From Ascochyta rabiei (taxonomy: Eukaryota; Ascomycota; Dothideomycetes; Pleosporales; Didymellaceae): DNA of 64,000 nucleotides. The notes under the pieces are model-generated. The model made no database searches and had not been told where the DNA came from. It saw nothing but the letters and a program-made list of their open reading frames with translations. Where the stretch lies: assembly GCF_004011695.2 (NCBI RefSeq), contig NC_082411.1:1031001-1095000 (forward strand). Direction: 5' to 3'. Shown here in pieces: positions 22,757 to 33,716 of the stretch. The translations under genes and the position numbers were made by a program. The first letter of the stretch is position 1, and every line of letters starts with the position of its first letter.

Positions 22757-23440
22757 GCCGGTGCTCGAGCATTCAGTATTGATAGCGGAACAGGACTAGA
22801 GCTTCAGCAGGCGCTACCAGACCTATTTTAGGCAAGATGCGCTCATTCTGCATGTCGCACACATGTCCGGTGTCTAACACGCCACTGGTCTGCCTCGCTT
22901 CTTGACCTTCACTGTGTCGTTAGGGGTGACTGAGGCTTCGCACTTGTACAAAACAGTCCACAAGCCTGGTATCAAAGCTACCAGCCATGTTAAATTTACC
23001 AAATCCCTCGAAGGCATGGAATATGCTGCGGATGTATTTGCTTCTAAAATCTGCCATCGCAACTGCCGTAGCCCCCATGTCCGTCTCCATACCCCACAAC
23101 GCTCCCCGCAAGACTAAAATGACATTGTACTGCCGATGGGTGAACGTCGGCTCTTTGCCGACCTATCACAACAGCTGCTGAGGCTGCCTCCCCACATCCC
23201 GCACAGCTGGACCATGCTAGCCACGGCGTACTCCCCGCAAAGCTTGATCCGCGGAGGGATACTGTTCCTAAATGGGCAACACGCCGTTCATTCGGTCATA
23301 GGCGTTGTGAAGAACCGACAGTTTTTGCCTGGCACGCGCAAAAATGGTCGAAGCGTGTCCTTGTGATACACAAAGTACATAGGTCACGATCGGATTGTCT
23401 ATCTGAACCATCTTTCCATCGACTTCTTCTGCAGGCCGTC
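22757..23440. other. Intergenic region upstream of the carboxylesterase
   Basis: About 680 bp with no supported coding sequence. It presumably includes the esterase promoter and the terminator of the gene ending at 22756. Confidence 0.5.
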
Positions 23441-25256
23441 ATGACAATGTTGACCAAGACAGTAGTATTGGCCCTCTTGTTGCACGCCAGCCTCGCAAGC
23501 TCTGCACCGACCAATTCTACAGGCCCTACAGCGCACCTAAGAAATGGTACTTACCAAGGTGTCTACTCACCTGGGTACGATCAAGACTATTTCCTCGGCA
23601 TCCCATACGCGCAACCCCCAGTCGGTAATTTGAGATTTCGAAGCCCTGTTAGCTTGAATCAGAGCTGGAGCGGTGTAAAACCAGCTACACAGTATTCTGG
23701 CGAGGTCTGTGCCCTTGACCCTTGAAGTGTGATGCAAGGAGGAGTCAATCGCTGATATTGAACAGTGTTACGGTTATGGGTCCGATCAATGGAACTATCC
23801 CGTATCAGAAGACTGTCTCTATATCAATGTAGTTCGCCCCGCTGGCTGTGAGGACGAAAAGCTGCCTGTTGCTTTCTGGATCCATGGAGGTGGTTACTAC
23901 ATGGGTGGAGGAGTGGATCAACGTTACAATATGTCCTTCATGGTCGAGAACTCAGTCAAAGTTGGCAAGCCAATGGTTGGTGTGACCATCAACTACCGTC
24001 TCAGCGCTTGGGGCTTCTTGAGTGGAAGCGAAGAGATCAAAGACTCTGGAGAGATGAATCTTGGACTCAGAGATCAGCGACTCGCCATGCATTGGGTGCA
24101 AGACAATATTGAGGCTTTTGGCGGTACGTTGTGTCATCAAAAGCGTGAAGTGTAAAGCTTACGGTATCAAGGCGATCCAGATAAAGTCACCATCTTCGGC
24201 GAAAGCGCAGGAGCTGGATCCGTAGGTTTCCACCTCACAGCCTACAGCGGACGAGACGACAAGCTTTTCCGCAGCGCTGTCATGCAGTCCGGTAACCCTG
24301 TACACTTCAATCGTCTCAACGATCCGCTGGGGTTTGCCGACATGTACAATGCGATCCTCGGCCGCACACCCTGCATGAACGCCTCTTCACCCCTGGAATG
24401 CCTGCGCATACTGCCCGCCGAACAGTTCAACGCCGCAATCAACGTCACAAGCGCCACCTTGAACACGACACAGTTCATGCCCGTTCTCGACGGTGACTTC
24501 ATCCAGAAACGTACTTCAATCCAGATGAGCAACGGCGAATTCGTGCACGTACCCATCATCAGCGGCGCAAACAGTGATGAAGGAACTGCCTTCTCGCCCG
24601 AGCCCGTCAACACAACTGAGGATTTATACACCTTCATGACAACTGGGGACCGCGCCGTTCCACCCGCCCTCGCAAACCAACTTCTCGAAGTGTACCCTGA
24701 CGACCTATCTGTCAACGTGGTCGCGAGCCTTGGAGACACAAGACCAGGTCCGCCTTTTGGTGCGCAGTTCCGCCGCTCAGCATCCTACTACAGCGATCAG
24801 GTCTTCATCGCGCCGAGAAGGTTGACATGCCAAACGTGGGCTGCTGCCGGTGTCCCAGCATACTGCTACCGCTTCAACGCCATCCCCGCTGGCCTCCCAC
24901 CGGCCCTTGGTGTTACGCATTTCCAAGAGGTGTCATTCGTCTTCCTCAACCTACTCGGCGTCGGCTATGCGCCCGCAGCCGTGCCGCCGTTTACAAACAA
25001 GACGCAGTCTTACCGTGACCTTAGCAGGTTCATGAGTTCGAGCTGGGCCAGCTTCGTAAGCGACCTGGACCCGAACAGCTGGCGAGAGGGCGGTGCATGG
25101 AATGGCACGGAGGAGATGTGGCCGCGGTACGATGTGGCTGATCCACAGGACTACGTCTTCGATGCGAATGTTACGTCTCATGCAGAGGCGGACACGTTCA
25201 GGAAGGAGGGCATGGACCTTATCAACGCGAACAACCTGGAGGTGTACCTGAGGTAA
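23441..25256 (+). CDS. Secreted type-B carboxylesterase/lipase
   Basis: Three exons: 23441-23704, 23766-24123 and 24172-25256, with introns of 61 nt (GTCTGT donor) and 48 nt, giving 568 residues. Residues 1-22 are a clear signal peptide (MTMLTKTVVLALLLHASLAS). It is an alpha/beta-hydrolase that cleaves carboxylic esters outside the cell. The family signatures are YFLGIPYAQPPVGNLRF, SEDCLYINVVRP, the oxyanion loop WIHGGGYYMGG and the nucleophile elbow FGESAGAGS. The triad is Ser219, Glu344 (GANSDEGTAF) and probably His457 (GVTHFQEVSFVF). Many N-glycosylation sequons agree with secretion. Length and triad are intact. The substrate is unknown. Confidence 0.92.
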
Positions 25257-27049
25257 CGGACCGGAGATTCTGCAGATGTATACAAAATCAAAGCCAGATG
25301 TTTGACCAACTTGCTCAATTGGAAATTCACTGGCACCCACCCGAGTTCCAACCCATCAAATCTCCATTCTATATTGAAACACGTTTTTAACAAACTTCTC
25401 GTTAGGCTTCCCTATGCCTATCACTGCATCACACCCCACTCCAAGCTCTGGGAATTACTAAAAATGCTCCAATCCCGTCTGCAATCATCAAAGTCCAAAA
25501 TACAGTGCCCACACGCCACCAACCACCACCAGTACATCAGTCAACAACCTACACCCCTAACCTCTATCAGTCCTCGACCCTTTCGAGCCAGACGAAGACA
25601 AGGGCGACCCGGCTAGCCGCTGAGGTAGCGATGTACGGAAGCATGCTAGACGATGCTGCATGCAAAGATTCGGTGCTTGATGATGCGGTAGTTGAACGAG
25701 TGGGAGCGAACGATGGGCTTGAGTTTCCCGTGATCGATATTGCGTCATTGTGGAGCTGGCTGACATGGGTGGGTGGACTCTGGGAGGAATTTTGATGTCT
25801 GGACGGGCCAGATAGTTAGTTCTGGGAGAATTAGCGTGTTAGTGAGAAACCATGGGGGCGGATAGACGAGGTGATGAGGAGGTTGAGGTTGAGGTTGCGG
25901 TTGAAGATGCGACCAATCAGAAGGTGGTGGCGAGCAGGACTATGGAAGTGTTGTGGTGGACTTGGTACATAGTTGGCAAGAGGAAAAGTTGTGGGAGATG
26001 CGATACTGGGCACCTAGTTGTTGGAGGCTGATATCCGCTGACAGCAACGCATATGTACATACTCAAGACTAAACGATAATTCCTGTGATATGGCGAGATT
26101 TAGCAGCCTTGCACATCACTCAATCGTCCATGCTGACTATTCTCAAGCTGTTAGGGAATGTGCCGTGTAAGTCCGCGTTTGTAAAATCATGTACAGGGCT
26201 TCCAAATGGGTACCGAATGTGGTTGCAGAATGTAACCATCCTACTGCATACGTCAGTGGTCATCTCATCGGACGGTGATGAGCATCCTTACAGAGAGATT
26301 TTTGACCTTCGACCTCGAGCGATGCTTGAATGCATTGGTGCGACGACACCTGCAGTGCAGTGCTGGCGAGTTGATCTTTGCTGGAGTGATTTGAGCTCTG
26401 TTCGCAATCTGTACTTTAAAGCAGAGAACCCCATCAGCTGCAAACCGCTCTCGTGCCTGATGTACATTCATCTTATTACAAATCACGAATGCCTCAAGTG
26501 GCGAACATGTAGAGTGACGGAGTTCATTCAGATATCAAACCAGCTTGACTGTGTAGTAACTATATCAGTCGACCTACTTGTAGTCTTCTAGTGGAAGCTG
26601 GGAATGCCAAGGTTTCAGGGCTTCTCTTGTGCTGAAAAAGCCAATGCATTCCACGAGCAGGCTCTCTTATCAATATGAGTCCGGCAGTAGCGCACTCGGT
26701 GTTGAAGCAAAGAAGATAGGCAGGTCTAAACCTCCTGCCCCCCCCCCTCTCCAGCCGCTGTTGAAACAAACCAGCTTAAAGTGGCTACTCATTGTATCAT
26801 TTAGCAGGCGGGAGTATATCATGTCGTTCATTTTCCGTAGTAGAGGTCGAAATCTTGCGCCCTCCTCCAGAATTGGCCCTCGGCTGTGGAGTTCGCATGA
26901 TCAGTACTAAAGATGAAGACTCTCTGATTGGAAATGAGACATGTGGACATGCGCAATTCCCCGCAGCACAACAATGGCTGAACAGAGATATACGCGAACC
27001 TTGTAATAGCATGATGCCAGTGTTTGGGCCAGCGGGTGCAGAGCTTTGC
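25257..27049. other. Intergenic region left of the Helitron
   Basis: About 1.8 kb with no supported gene. The longest open frame (26085-26591, +) reads as non-protein-like sequence. A perfect 6-bp inverted repeat (GGCAGG..CCTGCC) with a 9-nt loop lies at 26719-26739. The Helitron 3' end is probably somewhere in the last few hundred bases, but I could not fix it. Confidence 0.45.
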
Positions 27050-27163
27050 GTTTACAGGGGTAGCGGGGTAGAGAGTTAGTAAGCAAGGGAAAATCACAAC
27101 AGTAACAGGAGTGTAAATAGCACTGTAAACACTGTTTTATTCATGTGCAGACCTGTAAACTAT

Positions 27164-27368
27164 TTAATCCTCATCATCTTCATCACTGTCCTCTGAGGAG
27201 GAGGAATCCATAGCAAGCTCTAGAGCCGCTACGGACTTCTTTACGTCCCGTACGCACTTACGGACCTCTGTAAAAAATGTTAGCAGCCAGTAGATTTCTT
27301 TTACAGGCCTGTAACCTACTCTTCTTCTTCCTCTTCCTCTTCTCCTTCTTCTTCTCCTTCTTGGAGGC

Positions 27369-27403
<35 letters not shown>

Positions 27404-28151
27404 GGGAGGCAGCAGGGGTGGCGGTGGTGCGGCGGCGCTTCTTGGAGGGGGTGGCAGGGGCAGCGGCAGGGGCAGGGGCAGCAGCAGCGGCAGCGGCAGC
27501 GGCAGCGACCTGGCGGCGGGACCTGGAGGGGGTGGCGATGGCGGGGACGGGGACGACGGGGGCGGGCGTGGCTGTAGCAGGGTCAATAAGGTCTGTATGG
27601 GGAATGTGGAGGCTGTAAACTTACGGCGGAAGGAGCAGCGGGCGCCCTCACTGCCATAGTGGCAGTTGGCGCACGAGTCGAGCAGCTGGCCTGTAACTAC
27701 CACGCAGGTAGTATACGGGCCAGCTGCTCGCTGGCAGGAGTCGCATTCGGTGGGGGCGACGCGGCCGACAACCTGCGCGAGCGCAGATTCGAGGTTCTGC
27801 TGCCGAACTGCTTACTGTCAGTACAGGGCTCTACAGGACACTTACAGGGGGTTACTTACCAGCGAGGTTGAACTTGCTGGGCTCGTAGCCCGCGCGGAAC
27901 TCCAGCTGGCGCTGGACTGGCCGAGAAGCCAGCCTTGTGCAGGCCCGCGAGGCGGGCGGCATGGCGAGCAGGGCGGCAGCGAGGGCGGCGGCGGCAGTGG
28001 CAGCAGCAGCAGTGGCAGCAGCAGCAGCAGCGGCGGCGTCAGCGGCGGCGGTGTTGGCGGTGTTGGCGGGGGCGGCGAGGGCAGCGGCGGCGTCGGCGGC
28101 GGCGGTGTTGGCGGGGGCGGCGACGTCGTCGGCGGGGGCGGAGGAGTCCAT
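27164..28151 (-). CDS. Helitron cargo gene: cysteine-rich (DUF3716-like), Ala/Lys-rich protein
   Basis: Four exons: 28151-27860, 27807-27625, 27571-27320 and 27267-27164. The introns are 52, 53 and 52 nt, all phase 1 with GT..CAG borders, giving 276 residues. It starts MDSSAPADD. Residues 1-75 are an alanine-rich run coded by GCN repeats. The core at about 98-158 contains TECDSCQRAAGPYTTCVVV followed by DSCANCHYGSEGARCSFR. This paired CxxC..C / CxxC..C arrangement looks like the fungal DUF3716 domain and could bind zinc. Then come a Pro/Ala-rich region, basic patches (SKKRRR, KKEKKKEKRKRKKK) suitable for nuclear or DNA binding, and an acidic tail (SSSSEDSDEDDED). It lies downstream of RepHel in the same orientation. 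Splicing closes exactly, so the gene looks intact. The role is unknown; nuclear targeting is an inference. Confidence 0.72.
27360..27530. repeat. GCN/GGC trinucleotide-rich tract
   Basis: GC-rich imperfect triplet repeats inside exon 3 of the Helitron cargo gene, coding Ala/Pro runs. A similar tract lies at about 27960-28135 in exon 1. Confidence 0.8.
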
Positions 28152-28593
28152 ATTGATGACCTAGAGAGTAGTAAAACGGGGGGAGGGCGGCTGCCTATAT
28201 AGTATATCGCAGCCAGCTAGCGGCTGCCAAGACCTGCGATATTTTGGTGTTGTAGCTCACCGTGAATAGTATATTCTGTTTGTCGGGCCAAAACAGTGAA
28301 TAGGCAGCCATCAAATAACGTTATAGGGCCTGTGGCTATACTGTATCTGGATTGTACAGTCACTGTACGTGGCCTGATTGGTGCTGGATACTGGTACGCG
28401 GGGGTTTGTAAGCTCACGGTGAAGGTCAACCTGCGGGCACAATAGCACCTGTAACGGCAGAATAACTAGGCGGTGACGTACTATTGATAGCCGTTAGCCC
28501 GATATACTAGTAGGTTGTGGCAGTGACGTTGACGGGCTGATATACTGGTAGCGGCGACGTTGGCGGGCTGATATACTAGTAGGTTGTGGCTGG
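28152..28593. other. Helitron internal noncoding region
   Basis: This lies between the cargo-gene start and the RepHel stop. It should contain the cargo promoter and the RepHel terminator. Its right half has the tandem repeat listed separately. Confidence 0.5.
28497..28590. repeat. Short tandem repeats (GATATACTAGTAGGTTGTGG-type)
   Basis: Three imperfect units, each beginning GATATACT(A/G)GTAG and ending GACGTTG(A/G)CGGGCT, lie directly downstream of the RepHel stop codon. The unit length varies (about 38 and 31 bp). Confidence 0.75.
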
Positions 28594-30807
28594 CTACAGG
28601 AGCACCTCTGGGTATACGATATTAGGGACCGTACGGGATGGCTCATCGCTAGTATCAGGTGCTGGCAGCAGGATTGACAGGCCTGCAAGTGTAGTTACAC
28701 GGGACATAGCTACGTATAGCTGGCCATGTGTAAACACAGCGTGACGCAGATCAACGCCTACAACAGAGAGTGACTGGCCCTGTGACTTGTTTACAGTGAT
28801 TGCAAAGGAGAGGCGAACTGGAAACTGGACCCGGCTGACGATAAACGGGAGCTCTCTACTGGTTGAAGTGAGCCTGATACGTGGCAGCAGGCGGAGCTGG
28901 CCTGCAAACTCGCCAGATAGGATGCGGGCCTGGATACAGCGGGAGGATATCTGTGTAACCGCTAAACGGGTACCGTTGCAGAGCCCCTGGCTTGGGTACA
29001 GGTTCCGTAGAAGCATTATTGGTACGCCTACCTTGAGCAGAAGGCGTGACGGGGGCAGTGACGGGGGCTCAAAGGACTGCAGCAGCTCTACGGGAGGCAG
29101 ATCCTGTGTTGTATTGTCCTCAACCTCAGCAGAGTCCACTGCAACCAGCTCTACTAGCTCACCAGGGAAGGCAGCAAGCATTGCGGCGTTGATTACAGCC
29201 ACTGCGTCGTTCCGTACGGCCAGTATAGCACGGCCGTTGAGGACCTGATAGTCCGCAGCAGCCTGCTGGAGGAGGTGCGGCGGATAGACGTGATCCAGGA
29301 AGCCCTGTAGGCTGTAGTAGACGGTCATCCAGTCTGGGATGGAGATCAGGCCATCCATCTCACGGGTAGCCAGTCCCCGGCACCAGGCTGCAAAACAGGT
29401 GTTGTCAGCCCCAGATAGCACCCGCATATTCTGACGCAGGTGCAGTACGGTCATGTGCGGCCATATGAGCGTAGACTGCTGCAGGCAGGCGTTGACGATG
29501 GCAGGCCGCTGGCCCCGGCGGACGACGGGTAGGATCTGGGCAAAATCGCCGCTGGCAATTACAGGGAGGCCGCCAAACAGGGCAGGGGAGCTACGGACGT
29601 CCTGCAGCATACGGTGGACTGCCTCGAAGCAGTAACGGTGCTGCATAGGCACCTCGTCCCAGATAACTAGAGTAGCGGCCTGCAGCAGCCGCCCAAGCTC
29701 CGAGCCTGGAGCAACAGGGCAGATGGAATCGTCGTGGATATCCAACGGGATCCGGAAACGGGAGTGGGCAGTGCGGCCGCCGGGCAGCAGGACAGCAGCT
29801 ATACCCGACGACGCAACGCACAGGACCACCCGGCCTGTAGAGCGATAGTAGGCACATATACAGCGCCAGAGGAACGTCTTGCCTGTGCCTGCTGGGCCCT
29901 GTACGAAGAAGTGGGCAGTGCTGTGGTCAGCCTCAATAGCGGCAGTAACGGCATCAAATACGGCGCGCTGGTCCATATTCAGCCCTGTAACAGTGTCCCA
30001 GAAGGCAGTGTCCTGCCCGTCTGTATCGTAGGCCAGCTCAGCGGCAAGAAGCTGATTCTGCAGCCGTACTCCCCAGTTGAACTGGCACGCAGGGAGTGAG
30101 AAATCCGTAAGACGTTTGCCAGACTCTGCCAGCAGCCCTTCTATCAGATACAGGCCGTAGTCAAGGTACGCGTCTGGATCTGCGGATACTAGCAGGGCAG
30201 CAGCAGCCTCAGGTAAGTCGTCACACAAATCCGCCTGGAAGGCTGCCCAGATAGCAGCTGGATCTGTAACAGGCCCATTTAAGAGAGCAGCAACGAAGAA
30301 GTACCGTAACGCCTGGCCTGTGGCAAACGTAACGGCGTCCTGGAAGCAGGCTACCCAGTCTCTATCGTGTAGCAGTAACCCGCGGGCAGCTGCGGCGGCC
30401 TGGAAAGTAGGATACTCTGTGCCGCTAAAGGTACGCAGGTCCGCGTAGGACTGTGGACCCCGTACGGTAGTCAAGAGAAGCCGTAGATAGAACCGTTCAC
30501 CCTGTAGCGGGCTGCAAAAGTACATGCGGCCAATCGCAGTGCCGCGCTGACGCACGTGCCAGGTCCGTGACGGGAGGTGCCAAACAAACTGGGATGGATA
30601 GTCCTGATATAGGACTTCACGGCCATACTCATGGTCAGCGTTGCGCTGGAAGAACGCCGTAAGCGTAGTTACAGATCGCTCCAGGCAGGCTGATAACTCT
30701 GCAGTGGTAGCGTTAGCAGGGAACGTAACTATCTGCTCATTCGGTAGGTGGACCGCTAGGGGCACTACAGTGGGCCGCTCCATGTGTACTAGGTACTCAA
30801 ACAGCCG

Positions 30808-30810
30808 CTA
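30808..30810 (-). other. In-frame TAG separating Rep from helicase
   Basis: The sense codons on both sides are in one frame: GAG GCT GTT TAG CGG CTG TTT. Helitron RepHel proteins are normally continuous across this joint. A single TGG or CAG to TAG change would explain it. Confidence 0.85.
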
Positions 30811-33100
30811 AACAGCCTCAGATGGACTGATATATCGCCCGTTTAGATGCTGCTTAACCTTATCTGCTTCTGAGACGTTTAGTACTGCCCTGTCAGTGCC
30901 CTTGTAGATGTACTTGTGGACGTATTTGATAGCGTGGATAGTGCCGCAAACCTCTACATTGATATGGGCCCAGTACTTACGGAGCAGACCAGGGTTATAC
31001 GGGACAACCCAGCTGTTATTAAGGTGTACAATACGGCCCTTACACCGTACAGCAAGCGTGCGGCCATCATCCCGGCGCTGATACTCAGGGTACCCGTCCT
31101 CATGGACCACTGTAGATGGGCAGTAACGCTTAGGAAAGTTCTTAGAGCACCGCGGCGGGGCGCTGTCGCGCTGAGGCACCATACACGGGGCCTGCAGATT
31201 GTGCTCCCCACATGGCCCGTGAAGCATGAAGGTCCGTACAACCTCTGTAAGCAGGCCGTCTGGGTCATCCACAGGGGAAGGGATCTCAGCCCGGATAGTG
31301 CTATCAATTGTTACAGGATCCGTGAACGCCTCGCGGTCGTGTGGGGTCAGGAACAGCAGCAGGTGTATATGGGGCAGGCCCCGTTTCTGGTACTCAATTG
31401 TGTACACGTGGCCCAGATGGGTGCCGAACAGGTTGCTCTTCACATCGGCTACTAGCTTCTGCACCTTCAGATGGAAGGCCCAGCAGATTAGATCAGGCCG
31501 ATTCAGGCCTGTCTCCCCAGGGCGGAGCTCACGGGCAACCTCTGGCCAGTATGGGCTAGCTGTAAAAGTGATAAACAGGGTAGGGCGGCCATATCGACGG
31601 ACGATAGCCATAGAGTCCTGATAGCACTGGCTGACAAATCGTGAGCTGCCTAGATAGGACGACGGCAGGACAACGCGGCGTCCAACAGGGCCTGCCTGGG
31701 CGTCGTTGTTGCCCATAACGGCATCAGCAACACCGCTATACAGGTCTGCCCGCAGCTGTGCCTGGTTTGCTCGGATCCAGGCCAGCCGGGCCTGGTCGCA
31801 GATAGCCCAGATATCCACAACGTACTGCTGAAACAGCCTGTAGAAGCGGAACGGATTTGTAGTCTGCCCAGGGCGGGGGTGTAGATAGTATCGATAGTAG
31901 GTTTGCTGGGTCAGCGACGTCTGCAGACGGGATCCGTCCTGGTTACGGAGCGTTAGCCCCGGCCGCCACCCAGAATCCCCGTGGGGAAACATCAGTACGT
32001 AGTGTAGCGGCATGTAAGATGGGTGGGCGGCGCTGATAGTAAACAGGGCGCTGGAGTTACGGGCCGCTAGGACGATGGGACGGGACGTCTCTGCACCTGC
32101 TGCGTCAGGTATCACTAGGCCTAGCTCATCGCTAGTAGGTACGTTCTCCCTGCGGCGGTCCTGCCCAGTCTCTAGGGCTAGTGTAAGCCTGCTGGTTAGT
32201 ATGACGCGGGCGTCTGCAGCGCTACTGTTGAGCCGATCCTGGGCCGTGCGGTATATAGATATATATGGGTTATTGATCTTATATAGCATTGCTGTTAGAT
32301 CTTGGAGAATCTGGAGCTGTAAGTGGCTGTTCCGCTGGTGGCGGGCGTTGGCAGCGTACTGTGGGTCGTAAAAGTATAGCTGAGCGTACTGCGGCAGGCT
32401 TCCCTCGAGAACCTCTACAGGGCCGCTGCGGTGGTATAGGGCCCCGTGGATCTGAAACACCTGCACGCCAGGGCCCTGCGCCCCACGGCTGGTAGGTGTA
32501 CAGTCTACCGAGGTAAACGCAAAGGCAGCGTTGTAGGCCCGTAGCTCCTTACGGAAGTGCCGCGCTGCTAGAGTATTTGTGTTGAGTAGCTGATACAGGT
32601 ACGACGGCAGCGGTGTGAGGGCTGGCAGGTCAACCTCGCCGTCCAGGCAGCAGAGAGTAAATCGCGGGTCTGTTACAGAGGTAGTGCTCTTCCGCTCATC
32701 TATCCAGTGTAAGGCGCCGCAGGCTGAACAGGGCACCTGCATGCTGCCAATATCGTAGTATACACCATCAGGACGACGTCGCAGGAGCGGGGTGGTGTCC
32801 TGTTGGAGCCCTACAAGGACTGTCTCGGGCAGGTCGTCAAACGGGTTATCACTATACTGGGAGCTAGGGGCAGCAGCTGGAGCAGCAGCAGCCGGGTTAT
32901 TAGGAGTATTACTGGCACTGCCCTCACGGCGTGAGGCCTGTTCAGGGGCGCTAGCACTGGGCGCTGGCTGGGAGGCAGTTAGGCGGTCCCTCTGGGGGCT
33001 TGATGGACGTGGAGGTGTAGAGAGACGGCGTCGCCGGCGGCCTGCACGGGACGTCTACTGACTGTAAGCGTAATCAGAGAGAGGGGGAGGTAGTAGTTAC

Positions 33101-33272
33101 GGCACTGCAGTTGCTACATGGCTGGTAGACGCCCCCTATCCGGTTGCGGCGGAAGTTAGCAGATGGGAGATAGGTCCTACAGCTGCTGCAAAATACTTGG
33201 GATGATGGCTGGCTGACGGCTAGGGAAAAGACTGGAGGGGGGGGGGGCTAGAACACGCCGTGGACGGGCCAT
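33101..33272 (-). other. RepHel exon 1 with zinc-finger-like motif and 11-G homopolymer
   Basis: ATG 33272 starts MARPRRVLAPPP. With one fewer G in the run at 33237-33247, this frame runs into FCSSCRTY and PCSNCSA and up to the GTAACT donor at 33100. As written, the ATG frame stops at a TAG soon after. Two CxxC pairs suggest a zinc-binding module, as often precedes the Rep domain in Helitrons. Confidence 0.6.
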
Positions 33273-33716
33273 ACGAACCTGTAGCGAGCCTGTACAGGAC
33301 CTGTAAAGCCTTTTACAGGAGTTTACAGGAGCAGATTACCGGAACAATATAGGGCCGCTACGGGCGGTGTAGGACGTCAGTATAGCTGAGAGTTGACGCT
33401 AGAGGGTGCACGGCCAGAAAACGACAACTTTACACGTCTGCTGCTCCCGCTACAGGGCTGATTAATTTGTCTCAAGCAGATAGGCAGGTAGCGGCGAGTT
33501 TTATCAGCTATCTGGCACTTATTTCAGGGCTTACAGGGGCTTTGTTGGGGAGATCACTTTAACCTGTTTATATATAAGATGGACAGTGAACGGTGGTTGG
33601 AGTGTAGGGTGCTAGCGCGTCATGGCAAGCGCGTTGGTTGCCGAGGTGACAACGCGCCACATGTTTGCAAACGGGAGCAGGCACGAGCTGCGTATTAACC
33701 ATAAGCTCGATGCGCA
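33273..33716. promoter_or_regulatory. Helitron left end and kinesin promoter
   Basis: The Helitron side has CCTGTA/TACAGG copies at about 33289-33335 and the candidate TC terminus at 33553. The remaining about 160 bp before the kinesin ATG contain a TATA-like TTTATATATAAG at about 33577-33588. No other gene is seen. Confidence 0.5.

Larger units (their letters stand above)
28594..33272 (-). pseudogene. Helitron RepHel (HUH Rep + PIF1-type helicase), broken by one frame slip and one in-frame stop
   Basis: Two exons: 33272-33101 and 33054-28594, with a 46-nt intron ending at a TAG acceptor. Exon 1 encodes a zinc-finger-like FCSSCRTYLPSAN..PCSNCSA, but it is 172 nt long because of an 11-G run (33237-33247); 171 nt would keep the frame. 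Exon 2 is open from 33054 and carries a linker, the Rep domain with HUH (RGLPHIHLLLF) and the catalytic YVHKYIYKG tyrosines. A TAG at 30808-30810 follows SPSEAV. The same frame resumes at once (RLFEYLVH, then MERPTVV) and encodes the helicase: P-loop QGPAGTGKTFLW, VIWDEVPM, and the C-terminal NKSQGQSL..LYVAMSRVT. About 1,540 codons in all. The enzyme would nick, peel off and replicate the element. A functional full-length copy is not encoded here as written. Confidence 0.85.
27050..33553 (-). mobile_element. Helitron rolling-circle transposon
   Basis: The element is oriented on the minus strand. It carries a RepHel gene with HUH-endonuclease and PIF1-type helicase domains, plus a spliced cargo gene. 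Its noncoding DNA is marked by recurrent CCTGTA/TACAGG motifs, for example four within 33289-33335 and others at 27050-27160. A plausible 5' end is minus-strand A|TCTCCCCAAC with TC at 33553-33552, fitting the 5'-TC end and A|T insertion site of Helitrons. I could not identify the 3' CTRR end with its hairpin, so the left limit given (27050) is the last place I see element-type motifs. The body is GC-rich and lacks heavy RIP. The element sits between a carboxylesterase and a kinesin gene. Confidence 0.85.

Noticed and set aside
26085..26591. 168-codon open frame between the esterase and the Helitron
   Set aside because: No motifs, ordinary composition, no start context; likely chance.
26719..26739. 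GGCAGG..CCTGCC inverted repeat as the Helitron 3' hairpin
   Set aside because: No CTRR end followed by T lies about 10 nt beyond it on the minus strand, so it does not meet the Helitron 3'-end rule.
27593..27624. 32-nt intron in the Helitron cargo gene
   Set aside because: A 53-nt alternative ending at 27572 has a TTGAC branch site, keeps the same frame and matches the size of the other two introns.
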